Shown: positions 1 through 8,470, numbered from the stretch's first letter. The stretch is 64,000 nt of DNA from an uncultured Oscillospiraceae bacterium (GCA_910588145.1 CAJUPO010000003.1:124001-188000), one strand, 5' to 3'. A program made the numbers and translations. Notes: generated by a model from the letters alone, not told the origin.

Positions 1-24
1 AATTATAAAAGGTATAAAACAACT

Positions 25-660
25 CTATTTTATACTGCTGAAATATTTGCAGAACCCAGAACAAGGACATTCACTGCACAGCGGTTTTCTTGCACGGCAT
101 ATATCACGTCCGAACTGAACAGTCTGGTGACAAAAATGCGACGACACTTCCGGAGGAATCAGTTTTATAAGATCTTTCTCTACTTTTGCCGGCTCTTTAT
201 TCTCAGTAAGCCCCAGCCTGCCGGTTATTCTTATAAAATGTGTATCCGTAACTATCGCAGGCTTTCCCCATACATCCCCTAAAATAAGATTAGCTGTTTT
301 TCTTCCTACTCCGGAGAGTGTGAGAAGTTCTTCCATTGTCTGAGGAACCTGTCCTCCGAAATGTTCCAGAAGCTGGCCTGCCATTTCCTTTATACTTTTT
401 GCTTTTGTATGATAAAAACCGCAGGGCTTTACCGCCTCTTCAAGTTCCTTTATATCTGCGTTTGCAAATGCTTCAAGGTTCGGATACTTTTTAAACAAAG
501 GACCTGCCACAATATTAACTCTTGCGTCAGTACACTGAGCAGAAAGTCTTGTTGCAATAAGCAGCTCGTATGGCTTTTCATACTGAAGCGAACACTTTAC
601 ATCCGGATAAATTTTTTCCAGGGCCTCACACGCCAGCAGCGCTCTTTCCTTCTTAGTCAT
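25..660 (-). CDS. nth: Endonuclease III (DNA glycosylase/AP lyase)
   Basis: Base-excision repair enzyme that removes oxidised pyrimidines and cleaves the abasic site. The 211-residue protein has the family's normal length. Visible: the helix-hairpin-helix LSGVGRKTAN with catalytic Lys121, the catalytic Asp139 in VTDTHF, and a C-terminal iron-sulfur loop C188-x6-C195-x2-C198-x5-C204. I place the start at the ATG at 660, which has GGTGA about 5 bases upstream, rather than an upstream GTG at 669. The start overlaps the end of the preceding Nudix gene (ATGACTAA), so the two are probably translationally coupled. Pairing with a nucleotide-pool hydrolase fits a small DNA-damage operon. Function is well supported by motifs. 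Confidence 0.97.
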   Translation of the reverse strand: MTKKERALLACEALEKIYPDVKCSLQYEKPYELLIATRLSAQCTDARVNIVAGPLFKKYPNLEAFANADIKELEEAVKPCGFYHTKAKSIKEMAGQLLEHFGGQVPQTMEELLTLSGVGRKTANLILGDVWGKPAIVTDTHFIRITGRLGLTENKEPAKVEKDLIKLIPPEVSSHFCHQTVQFGRDICRARKPLCSECPCSGFCKYFSSIK

Positions 661-1099
661 AAAAATCACCGGCTTTCTTTAATATTTCTATATCCTGTGG
701 ATAGTTAAGAATTTTTAATGCGTCCTCCATGCTTAAAAGCCAGCTTTCTGATATTTCCTCTTTTTGTATTGTTATATTTCTGTCAAAAAATTCATTACAA
801 AAATAAACGCATTCCTTTTCATTGCCATTTTCAGTCAGGTAACTGTAACTTTGACGGGTCCTTTTATCAGGCTTAATTCGTATTCCTGTTTCTTCAAACA
901 CTTCTCTTTCCGCCGTCTGCTCCTCTGTTTCGCCTGGCTCTGTATGTCCTTTCGGGAATCCGATATGACCGCTGTCAGCATTTTTCACAATCAGATATTT
1001 TTTAATTCCGTCTTCCCGCATAAAAACAATACTTCCGCAGGTTTTTTCATGCGTTTTATTTTTAGAATTACTGTTTATTTCATTTAAATTATCAATCAT
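653..1099 (-). CDS. Nudix hydrolase (Ap4A/NTP pyrophosphohydrolase type)
   Basis: A 148-residue Nudix protein that hydrolyses a nucleoside diphosphate linked to another moiety. The full Nudix box GX5EX7REXXEEXGX is present at about residues 51-73 (GHTEPGE then REVFEETGI). The arrangement, with FPKGH leading into the box, resembles bis(5'-nucleosyl)-tetraphosphatases, but the substrate cannot be fixed from sequence. The ATG at 1099 is chosen because GAGG lies 8 bases upstream; the alternative ATG at 1111 actually contains that GAGG. The gene is first in a two-gene unit with nth, overlapping it by 8 bases. Confidence 0.9.
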   Translation of the reverse strand: MIDNLNEINSNSKNKTHEKTCGSIVFMREDGIKKYLIVKNADSGHIGFPKGHTEPGETEEQTAEREVFEETGIRIKPDKRTRQSYSYLTENGNEKECVYFCNEFFDRNITIQKEEISESWLLSMEDALKILNYPQDIEILKKAGDFYD

Positions 1100-1184
1100 A
1101 AAAAACCTCATTTCAGAATTATAGGTATATTATAACATCTATTGTTTTTATAATCAAGTTTTTGTCGAAAAGCTTACTAAAGAC

Positions 1185-1219
1185 AAAAACGGCTGCAAAT
1201 AAAAAATGCAGCCGTTTTT
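1185..1219 (-). terminator. Rho-independent terminator after the BFD-like gene
   Basis: A 13-bp perfect stem (1185-1197 with 1207-1219) with a short loop and T-rich flanks on both strands. It lies just downstream of the BFD-like gene on the minus strand and could also stop antisense transcription. Confidence 0.9.
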
Positions 1220-1230
1220 ATTTGTTTTTG

Positions 1231-1431
1231 TTACCGTTTATCCATTATTTCCGAAATCACTTCAATGACCTCGTCATAGCATGAACCGCAGCCGGTTGTG
1301 CATGAAGTCAGTTCCTGAACATGCTTGAACGCTTCCTCAGCATCAGTACAGTTATCATCAAGAGATTCCATCGCTTTGGCTATATCGGCATAGGTAACAC
1401 CCATACAGTGGCAGATTTCACGATCTTCCAT
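1231..1431 (-). CDS. BFD-like [2Fe-2S] domain protein
   Basis: A 66-residue single-domain protein. Cysteines at 7 and 9 (C-x-C), then C44-x3-C48-x2-C51, match the bacterioferritin-associated ferredoxin (BFD/Fer2_BFD) fold, which binds a 2Fe-2S cluster. Stand-alone proteins of this kind are common in Clostridia and are thought to move electrons or act in iron release; the partner here is unknown, since no bacterioferritin lies nearby. The ATG has GGAGG about 8 bases upstream. It is a single-gene unit with its own terminator. Confidence 0.85.
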   Translation of the reverse strand: MEDREICHCMGVTYADIAKAMESLDDNCTDAEEAFKHVQELTSCTTGCGSCYDEVIEVISEIMDKR

Positions 1432-1553
1432 TTTTCATTCCTCCTAAAATATATATTAGTATATTATATTTTGCATAAAACAATCGTTTTCATACATATA
1501 AAACCTATTATTTTATTCAACATTTTTTATTTAAATAAAAATTTAAAAAGCTA

Positions 1554-1582
1554 TTGACTTTTATGTATTTTTTTGTTATAAT
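1554..1582 (+). promoter_or_regulatory. Sigma-A promoter of the sodium:solute symporter
   Basis: TTGACT at 1554-1559, a 17-base spacer and TATAAT at 1577-1582. The start codon at 1637 follows with AAGGAG at 1621-1626. Confidence 0.85.
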
Positions 1583-1636
1583 TTATTAGCGCTTTATTAA
1601 TTTAAAGTCACATAACTTTAAAGGAGAAGAAGTATT

Positions 1637-3208
1637 ATGACTACATCAATCACCATCATAATGCTGGTAATATACATAGGCATTATGATGATCATAGGAA
1701 TTTACACATCACGAAAAACAAAATCCGTCAGTGATTTTGTACTGGGCGGACGCAATGTCGGATCATGGCTTACAGCATTTGCATACGGAACATCTTATTT
1801 TTCTGCGGTTGTCTTTATCGGATACGCAGGTCAGTTCGGCTGGAGCTACGGTGTTTCGGCTGCATGGATCGGTATTGGCAATGCCGTAATCGGCAGCGCC
1901 ATGGCATGGATGATTCTCGGAAAAAGAACACGAATCATGAGCAATCACCTTAATGCTAAAACAATGCCTGAATTTTTTGAAAAAAGATTCGATTCAAAAC
2001 CGCTTAAAATTGCTTCAGCACTAATTGTATTCATATTTCTGATACCATATACAGCGTCCGTATACAACGGTCTTTCAAGACTGTTCAACATGGCTTTCGA
2101 CTTAAACTCGGACAGCTCCTATAAAATAATTATTATAGCTATGGCGGTAATTACAGCAGTTTATGTAATCCTCGGCGGATATGCCGCAACAGCTATCAAC
2201 GATTTCATACAGGGAATAATAATGCTTGTAGGTATTACCGCAGTAGTTATTTTTGCAGTGAAAAATCAGGGCGGCTGGACAGAATCCCTCGCTAAGCTGG
2301 GCGAAATTGAAGCCTCCAACGGTAAGACTGGTCAGTTCAACAGTCTGTTCGGTCCTGATCCAATAAATCTTATGGGAGTTATTATTCTCACATCTCTCGG
2401 TACATGGGGACTTCCTCAGATGATACATAAATTCTATGCAATAAAAGATGAGAGCGCTATAAAAAAAGGTACTATAATCTCTACAATTTTTGCTCTTGTT
2501 GTTGCAGGCGGATCATATCTCCTGGGCGGTTTTGACAGACTTTTCTGTACTCTTGACAGCAATGAATCTTCCAAGGTATTTATTCCGGTTTTGGCAAACG
2601 GAAAACCAGAATTTGACGCAATGATTCCTTCACTTCTCCAAACAGCTCTTCCTGATATTTTAATCGGACTTGTAGTTGTTCTTGTTCTTTCTGCTTCAAT
2701 GTCAACCCTTTCATCACTTGTGCTCACATCAAGCTCAACACTGACAATTGACTTTATAAAACCTAAAATGAAAAAGCATGATGAGAAAAAGGAAGTAATT
2801 ATCATGAGAGTACTTATAGCCGTATTCCTCATTATTTCAGTTATTATCGCTTTCAATAAAAATGCTTCAATTTCAACTCTTATGTCATACTCATGGGGAG
2901 CACTTGCCGGAGCATTCCTCGGTCCATTTATGTTCGGTCTTTTCAGTAAAAAGATTTCTAAGCCAGCTGTATGGACCAGCTTTATTCTCGGCATAGGCAT
3001 TACAGTGGGACACATGATTCTGTTTGGATTCGGACTTTTCCCTGAACTTACAAAGCAAGCGGCTTCATTTAAGCTGAATCTTGCTTCTCCGATTAACATT
3101 GGCGCAATTGCAATGATTCTTTCAATTATAGTTGTTCCTCTGGTAAGCTTATTTACAAAAGCACCTGATGAAAAACATCTGAACAAAGTATTTGAATGCT
3201 ACAAATAA
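1637..3208 (+). CDS. Sodium:solute symporter (SSS family, PutP-like)
   Basis: A 523-residue integral membrane protein with about 13 hydrophobic segments, the usual length for the SSS family of Na+-coupled symporters. The N-terminal segment followed by the SVSDFVLGGRNVGSW motif and the A-x-GTSYFSAVVFIGYAG stretch are typical of the PutP/PanF branch. The substrate (proline, pantothenate or another small organic solute) cannot be read reliably. The gene stands alone between its own promoter and a strong terminator; no catabolic gene beside it hints at the substrate. Confidence 0.92.
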   Translation: MTTSITIIMLVIYIGIMMIIGIYTSRKTKSVSDFVLGGRNVGSWLTAFAYGTSYFSAVVFIGYAGQFGWSYGVSAAWIGIGNAVIGSAMAWMILGKRTRIMSNHLNAKTMPEFFEKRFDSKPLKIASALIVFIFLIPYTASVYNGLSRLFNMAFDLNSDSSYKIIIIAMAVITAVYVILGGYAATAINDFIQGIIMLVGITAVVIFAVKNQGGWTESLAKLGEIEASNGKTGQFNSLFGPDPINLMGVIILTSLGTWGLPQMIHKFYAIKDESAIKKGTIISTIFALVVAGGSYLLGGFDRLFCTLDSNESSKVFIPVLANGKPEFDAMIPSLLQTALPDILIGLVVVLVLSASMSTLSSLVLTSSSTLTIDFIKPKMKKHDEKKEVIIMRVLIAVFLIISVIIAFNKNASISTLMSYSWGALAGAFLGPFMFGLFSKKISKPAVWTSFILGIGITVGHMILFGFGLFPELTKQAASFKLNLASPINIGAIAMILSIIVVPLVSLFTKAPDEKHLNKVFECYK

Positions 3209-3214
3209 CAATCA

Positions 3215-3252
3215 GGACTGTCTGCTGAAAACAGCAAGGCAGTCCCCTTTTT
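3215..3252 (+). terminator. Terminator of the SSS symporter
   Basis: Stem GGACTG (3215-3220)/CAGTCC (3240-3245) with an inner TGCTG/CAGCA stem and AAAA loop, followed by CCTTTTTT. Confidence 0.9.
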
Positions 3253-3352
3253 TACCCCTACTGGTAAATAAAACAGCAAATTATAACATTATAAATCCAT
3301 TTTCTATAAAAAGATAAGCTAAAAATTCACATTTTTATGTCGAAATTACTAA

Positions 3353-3381
3353 TTGACTAATGGAATTTAAAGTAGTAAAAT
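3353..3381 (+). promoter_or_regulatory. Sigma-A promoter of the SulP transporter
   Basis: TTGACT at 3353-3358, a 17-base spacer and TAAAAT at 3376-3381, upstream of the ATG at 3425 (GGAG at 3416-3419). Confidence 0.75.
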
Positions 3382-3424
3382 TATAAGCGTTGTGCTTAAT
3401 TTATGATGATAGAATGGAGATTTT

Positions 3425-5056
3425 ATGTTAACCAAAAATTATATCAATTCACTGAAAACAGAATTTAAAGGCTATAACGGCAAAAAATTCGGAAAAGATC
3501 TTCTTGCCGGTATAACCGTAGCAGCAGTTGCACTCCCTTTGGCGCTGGCTTTTGGCGTTAGCTCAGGTGCAACCGCAGCAGCGGGACTCGTAACTGCAAT
3601 CATAGCAGGTCTTTTAATCGGCGGCTTATCCGGAGCTTCCTATCAGATAAGCGGTCCTACCGGAGCAATGACAGCTATTTTAGTTTCCTTAGTTTCACAG
3701 TACGGCATACAGGGTGTATTTATAGCAAGCTTCATGGCAGGAGCACTGCTGCTCATCGCCGGATTTTTAAGGCTGGGCGGACTTGTTTCTTATCTGCCTA
3801 TGCCGGTTATTACAGGCTTTACAAGTGGTATAGCTATTATTATCGCTTTCGGACAGATAAATAATCTGACCGGTCTAACCTGCAAAGGACTTACTACAAT
3901 TGAAAAAATTAAAAGCTACTTTACTTTAGAGCAAAACTTTAATTTGACAACTTTTCTTATCGGCGCTGCTGTAATTGTATTTATGTTTATTTATCCTAAA
4001 AAACTTAATCAATACTGTCCTGGTTCTCTGATTGCTATAATTCTTGCAACTGCGGCTACCGCCATTTTTGAATTTGATACGCCTGCGGTCGGAGAAATTC
4101 CAAAAACAATTATTCTTAAAGAAAGACTGGATTTCTCAGCGCTTTCAATGTCAAATATTTATAGTCTTATCATGCCCGCCGTTTCAATCGCCGCCCTCGG
4201 TCTTATAGAATCACTTTTATGCGGAGCCTCAGCAGGCCGAATGAAAAATGAAAAGCTTAATGCTGACGTTGAACTTGTGGCACAGGGACTGGGCAATATG
4301 ATTATCCCAATTTTCGGAGGAGTTCCGGCAACTGCAGCAATCGCAAGAACAAGCGTAGCTATTAAATCAGGCGGTCAGACAAGAATGGTATCCATTATAC
4401 ATTCAGCCGTACTTCTTCTCTCGATGGTTGCTCTTGGAGGAATTATGTCCGAAATACCGCTTTCAGCCCTTGCAGGAGTACTTATCGTAACCGCATGGCG
4501 CATGAACGAATGGAGCGCAATAAAATCTATTTTCAGCAAAAAGCTGACAACAGCAATATTCCAGTTTCTTATTACTATGGCTGCAACGGTAATTTTCGAT
4601 CTTACAGCGGCAATCGTAATAGGAGTTATTTTCTCAGTCGTAATGTTTGTTGTAAAGGTATCAGATATGCAGGTCACTGTTGCAGAAGTTGATACAGACA
4701 AGCTAAATGAAAACAATGTAAATCCGGAAAAACTTAAATACACAAGTGTTGTATATATATCAGGTCCTCTTTACTTTGGTACTTGTTCTAAACTTGAAGA
4801 AAAAATCACTGCTTCGGGAGAAGACTACAACATAATTTTTTCTATGCGGGGAGTAACCATTGCCGATATTTCAGGTATCGAAGCGTTAAGGAATTACTGT
4901 GAAAAAATGGTTTCTCAGGGAATCATGATATATTTTTCCTGTGTTAACAAAAAAGTTATGGATATGATGGAACGGTGCGGATTTAAAGAAAGATTCAAGT
5001 ATGATATGTATTTCTGGAGCACTGACAAGGTTTTTGAACATATTTCAAATCTTTAA
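3425..5056 (+). CDS. SulP-family anion permease with STAS domain
   Basis: A 543-residue transporter of the SLC26/SulP family, which moves sulfate, bicarbonate or related anions. It has the N-terminal KKFGKDLLAGITVAAVALP signature, the SYQISGPTGAMTAIL motif in the core, about 12-14 membrane segments, and a C-terminal cytoplasmic STAS domain (roughly residues 425-543). Length and order are standard. The anion is uncertain: there is no sulfur assimilation gene or carbonic anhydrase in the window. It is a monocistronic unit ending at a bidirectional terminator shared with the convergent cassette. Confidence 0.93.
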   Translation: MLTKNYINSLKTEFKGYNGKKFGKDLLAGITVAAVALPLALAFGVSSGATAAAGLVTAIIAGLLIGGLSGASYQISGPTGAMTAILVSLVSQYGIQGVFIASFMAGALLLIAGFLRLGGLVSYLPMPVITGFTSGIAIIIAFGQINNLTGLTCKGLTTIEKIKSYFTLEQNFNLTTFLIGAAVIVFMFIYPKKLNQYCPGSLIAIILATAATAIFEFDTPAVGEIPKTIILKERLDFSALSMSNIYSLIMPAVSIAALGLIESLLCGASAGRMKNEKLNADVELVAQGLGNMIIPIFGGVPATAAIARTSVAIKSGGQTRMVSIIHSAVLLLSMVALGGIMSEIPLSALAGVLIVTAWRMNEWSAIKSIFSKKLTTAIFQFLITMAATVIFDLTAAIVIGVIFSVVMFVVKVSDMQVTVAEVDTDKLNENNVNPEKLKYTSVVYISGPLYFGTCSKLEEKITASGEDYNIIFSMRGVTIADISGIEALRNYCEKMVSQGIMIYFSCVNKKVMDMMERCGFKERFKYDMYFWSTDKVFEHISNL

Positions 5057-5093
5057 AAAGCATTCTCCGGCAAAGCCGGAAGTTTTCTAAACA

Positions 5094-5131
5094 AAAAACG
5101 TCTGCCCTTATAAATGTGCAGACGTTTTTTT
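5094..5131. terminator. Bidirectional terminator between SulP and the 5.1-8.4 kb cassette
   Basis: A 12-bp perfect stem (5094-5105 with 5118-5129) flanked by A-run and T-run, so it can stop transcription of the plus-strand SulP gene and the minus-strand cassette. Confidence 0.9.
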
Positions 5132-5136
5132 ATTTA

Positions 5137-5796
5137 TTAAAGTAAAGTTCCTGGTTCAGGTTCTTTCATATATCCTATTAATTTAACAGCCTTCATTTTT
5201 CTGTTAAGCTTCATGTAATATCCTGTACCATAATGTCCAGTTATTTCACTGTATGTATTATGGTTAGAACATAATGGAAGTAAAAATACAGCGTCTTTTG
5301 TTATCAGCGGATCCTTTGACTCAGTTGAACCCATAAGAACATGAGCCCCATGCATAGAACTGCTGCAGCTGATAGTGAATGATGTATTATCGGCTGATTT
5401 ATAGACCGTCTGATTGGCACAGCACGAAGTGCAACTATAATTTGTACCTTTATAAGCTCTTCTAATTAATTCTATCCAAGATATTTTCCACTGAGTTCCA
5501 GATGGTGAATAGGGATTGTCATATTGGGGATCATGACCGCTTCCCTCTACATTTGCAAAACAAGTTCCAGCCGGATATTCATCACTCAATCCATCATACG
5601 TTGAACGAATAGGAACAATAATATGATTATCTGAATATTCTGCTTCCGGAAGCCATAAACTATCAAAAATAAATATGTTTTTTTCCTCATCATGCCGTCT
5701 GTAAACTACCCTGCAAAGCTCTTCCTGTTCGGAAGTTAGATCAAGCTTAACGCCTGACTCGGTATGAGCCAAATTGTTTAAAAATAAACCTGCCAT
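5137..5796 (-). CDS. Unrecognised 219-aa protein with an HNH-like Cys/His cluster
   Basis: I do not recognise a named family. The N-terminal half (1-115) carries an asparagine/aspartate-rich, probably beta-rich segment. The C-terminal half has C122-x2-CC, C144, the H149-G-A-H152-V motif, then LLPLC176-x2-H179-N180. CxxC plus GAHV plus PxCxxHN is the layout of zinc-stabilised HNH-like or treble-clef folds, so metal binding is a fair inference; nuclease activity is not shown. There is no signal peptide or membrane segment. The ATG lies 2 bases after the stop of the 764-residue gene, and its GGAGGG site is inside the last codons of that gene, so the two are cotranscribed and coupled and probably work together. 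Confidence 0.8.
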   Translation of the reverse strand: MAGLFLNNLAHTESGVKLDLTSEQEELCRVVYRRHDEEKNIFIFDSLWLPEAEYSDNHIIVPIRSTYDGLSDEYPAGTCFANVEGSGHDPQYDNPYSPSGTQWKISWIELIRRAYKGTNYSCTSCCANQTVYKSADNTSFTISCSSSMHGAHVLMGSTESKDPLITKDAVFLLPLCSNHNTYSEITGHYGTGYYMKLNRKMKAVKLIGYMKEPEPGTLL

Positions 5797-5798
5797 AA

Positions 5799-8093
5799 TT
5801 ATCCCTCCATCTTAATTTGCTTTTTCTTCATTTCTTCAAGTATTTTCTTATACTCCTCAACAAAATGAGAAATTGTAACATAACCTGCCTGAGAATCACC
5901 GGACATATTATCAAGATAAGTACTTTTGTCAGCAGCAGTCGCTTCAAGATAATATCCTATAATCTGAGGAGTATCAAATTTTAGCGTTACAGTATTATCT
6001 GTTGACGCTGCATGAACTCCCGATGAAGATGACGAACTGCTTGAACTGCTGGAACCGCTGAAGAACAAGAATCCGCCTCCTGAGGACGCATGCTTTTCAG
6101 CTGATTCTGAAAATTCTGAAGAAATACTCGTTGAGGATACTAATTTAATGGAAATATCACGAGCTATAACCAATGCAGTCGGATAGCATGGAAATACCGT
6201 AGAAGCCATATTAGACAGGCGCTGTTCTGTAATAGATGAATATGATTCCTGAGGTGATATTTTTGAAGTTGTCACATTAAACATATCCTTAGTAAGTGCA
6301 AATACTCCCGGATTAAACCATTCACGTTCTATACCTACTTTAGCAACATTCATTCCTATCTGTATACTTGTTTTGCCCTGACTGATAGAACTGCTGAAAG
6401 ACGATGATGAACTGCTATTTTCAGAATGGTATCCGCAGAACCAAAAGCTTGCGCCTGATGTTTTTACGCTTGAAGCAGATGAAGATGATGATTCAGAATC
6501 CATTGTTGATGCGTCTGCTGTAATTACAACCTGCGTATAGCCCTCAGGAACTGACGGCGGTGCTACTGAATTTTCCGAAGTATCGCTGTCAACAACTTTT
6601 CCATCTGCATCGGCTGCCGGACGTGAGGCTGCTGACAGCTGTATTTGCGTCTGAATATTCTGTATTTCTAAATCAAGCTCCTCAAGCTGAGATTTAAGCG
6701 GTAATAAAATGCTTTTTAAATTTGCCATATTCTGTGTCTCAATGGCTGCGGCTGAAGCGTCTGCGAGCGCCTGTGATTCTTTTACATAAGTCTGCTGTGC
6801 TGTAAAAGAAGCTGCCATTGATTTGTTGATATCGGATATTAAATCAGGTATAGTTTTGCCTGAAGATAAACTTACGCCTCCGGCAAGCTTAGCTATTATG
6901 TCACCTGGTACAGCGCCCCCTGCGAAAAGCGGAGCTATATCAAACACTGTATTCAGCAGGTTCTGGATACCATCACCATAGCTTGTTATAAGACTGCTCT
7001 GTGCCAGGTCAAGCGCCTCCTTTGCTTCTTTGACTTTATTCTTAGCTTCATTCACTGCCTTATCTTCCGGTATCAGAGAAGATATATCAGAAATTCTTGA
7101 ATTAAGCTTTATTCGCCTTGAAGACAGATTTTGAAGCTGCATAGACAGCACATCCGGAGATTTTAACAGATCAATTGGTGTAAAAGAGGTGCCGAGCAGT
7201 TCAAACCAATTTGTTGGGTTAAATTTAACAGGATAAACATAGCCTCCGTCAGGAGTAAGCTTCTGAGTATTAGAAAGAGTCTGACGTGCTTCCTGAAGCT
7301 CAGCGCCTGATCCGCTGTCAAGAATACCCTCAAGGATTTTCATATCATTAGGGGTAAATACTGAAATAACCTTGGACATTTTTTCATTGATTACATTCAG
7401 ATAACTTTCAGCTACAGTTTCATACCATTCAAGATATGCGTCGTTATATTTCTCATTATTTTCACTGTCAGTGCCAGGATATTTTTTTCTTAATTCTTCC
7501 CTTTTTTTATTCTGTATTTCAGACCACTTTTCCGATTCAGCAACATACTCATCATAAAGCCTGAAAAATACTTCCTGGAGTGTATATGTCTTATCTGCTC
7601 CGTCACCGAAATCATACGGATATTCAGTCATAAGAAGCTGCCTAAGCTGATTTTTTGCCTGCGCTACCTTGAGATTTAATTTTGGAGTAAGCATATCGAG
7701 TGCTGTTCTGTACTGATACGGCAGTGTAAGTCCATTATCTGATCCAGTCATCCTACATGGATCAAACAATTTGTTTGCAAGCCGGGATTCATTTGCCTCA
7801 ATTACCGGTCCTTTAGGTGCATTATTTTTATAATCATATTTAAAATCTTCTGCTGATAATGCCTGACCTGGAATTGTAAGACATAAAAATTGATTTGCAT
7901 TACTGCCGCCAAGCACTGAATTAATTTGCTGATAAACCGTATCAACAAACGAACTTGGCTTTGTTTCCGCTTCTGCTGTAAACGGACCATCCTCACCATT
8001 GCCGACTGGAACAGGATTTAAAACGGGCTTTAAAACTTTTTTGACGTTTTCTGTTTTTTCTTCTGCTTTGACTTGTTTTTTTTCCTCTGACAT
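5799..8093 (-). CDS. Unrecognised 764-aa protein with twin serine-tract hairpins
   Basis: No named family recognised. Visible parts: a charged disordered tail (1-45); a mostly helical region (about 130-260); a helical stretch (345-370), a Gly/Ala-rich hydrophobic patch (385-412) and a likely coiled coil (425-487, LKSQLEELDLEIQNIQ); then a beta-like C-terminal half. Two serine-rich blocks (533-570 and 651-691) each enclose a short aromatic/glycine tip, FWFCGY near 550-555 and GGGFLFF near 672-678. There is no signal peptide and no Sec motif. The start has GGAGG about 7 bases upstream. It is followed by the 219-residue Cys/His protein with tight coupling. A membrane-inserting or surface-active role is only a guess from the serine/aromatic hairpins. 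The open reading frame is certain; the function is not. Confidence 0.85.
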   Translation of the reverse strand: MSEEKKQVKAEEKTENVKKVLKPVLNPVPVGNGEDGPFTAEAETKPSSFVDTVYQQINSVLGGSNANQFLCLTIPGQALSAEDFKYDYKNNAPKGPVIEANESRLANKLFDPCRMTGSDNGLTLPYQYRTALDMLTPKLNLKVAQAKNQLRQLLMTEYPYDFGDGADKTYTLQEVFFRLYDEYVAESEKWSEIQNKKREELRKKYPGTDSENNEKYNDAYLEWYETVAESYLNVINEKMSKVISVFTPNDMKILEGILDSGSGAELQEARQTLSNTQKLTPDGGYVYPVKFNPTNWFELLGTSFTPIDLLKSPDVLSMQLQNLSSRRIKLNSRISDISSLIPEDKAVNEAKNKVKEAKEALDLAQSSLITSYGDGIQNLLNTVFDIAPLFAGGAVPGDIIAKLAGGVSLSSGKTIPDLISDINKSMAASFTAQQTYVKESQALADASAAAIETQNMANLKSILLPLKSQLEELDLEIQNIQTQIQLSAASRPAADADGKVVDSDTSENSVAPPSVPEGYTQVVITADASTMDSESSSSSASSVKTSGASFWFCGYHSENSSSSSSFSSSISQGKTSIQIGMNVAKVGIEREWFNPGVFALTKDMFNVTTSKISPQESYSSITEQRLSNMASTVFPCYPTALVIARDISIKLVSSTSISSEFSESAEKHASSGGGFLFFSGSSSSSSSSSSSGVHAASTDNTVTLKFDTPQIIGYYLEATAADKSTYLDNMSGDSQAGYVTISHFVEEYKKILEEMKKKQIKMEG

Positions 8094-8123
8094 AATACTA
8101 CCTCCATTTGAATAATTTTTATG

Positions 8124-8147
8124 TTATCAGACTATCAGCGCTGATAA
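8124..8147. repeat. Palindrome upstream of the 764-aa gene
   Basis: The 12-bp perfect palindrome ATCAGCGCTGAT (8134-8145, 14 bp with flanking T/A), with an extra half-site TTATCAG at 8124-8130. It lies between the likely -10 box and the start codon of the 764-residue gene, the usual place for a repressor operator. Confidence 0.55.
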
Positions 8148-8188
8148 TAAATTATTTATTAAACTAATTTAAAAACAAAACACTATAA

Positions 8189-8197
8189 ATTATATCA
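8189..8197 (-). promoter_or_regulatory. Extended -10 promoter element before the 764-aa gene
   Basis: On the minus strand TGATATAAT (TG at 8197-8196, TATAAT at 8194-8189), an extended -10 box without a good -35 hexamer. It lies about 95 bases upstream of the start at 8093. Confidence 0.5.
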
Positions 8198-8299
8198 TTT
8201 AATCACTTGTCTAATTACTATCTATTTAACAAAAAAATAAGCTGTACTATTAAAAAATCGGCAGTTATCTCATTACTTTAAAATTTTATAATAATTATT

Positions 8300-8410
8300 T
8301 TAATTCTCTAAAAGAGCCTTAATTCTTTCCTTTGCCTGCTCAAGATCATCGCACCCCTCAAGAATTTCAAGAATCATTTTAATAATCAGGTTCATCTGCT
8401 TATCTGTCAT
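8300..8410 (-). CDS. 36-residue micro-ORF heading the cassette
   Basis: A short open frame beginning MTDKQMNLIIKM and ending ALLEN, predicted to be an amphipathic, almost wholly helical acidic peptide. GGAGG lies upstream, but 14 bases from the ATG, which is long. An in-frame stop directly upstream fixes this ATG as the first start. It is on the same strand as the 764- and 219-residue genes, about 200 bases upstream of them. The codon pattern (Lys/Glu/Leu/Ile amphipathic periodicity) looks like a real peptide rather than a chance frame, but I cannot name a family. Confidence 0.55.
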   Translation of the reverse strand: MTDKQMNLIIKMILEILEGCDDLEQAKERIKALLEN

Positions 8411-8470
8411 TTTCTATATGATTTCCTCCATTCTTGCTTTATAATATTACTTTCAAGGGGCAGAAAAATT

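Noticed and set aside
2434..3186. 250-codon frame antisense to the SSS transporter
   Set aside because: Long antisense frames are common opposite hydrophobic genes in this codon usage; no ribosome site or domain.
5999..6110. Serine codon run as a possible microsatellite or assembly error
   Set aside because: The frame is open on both sides, and serine codons are mixed (AGC, TCA, AGT, TCT), so it is not simple slippage of one repeat unit.
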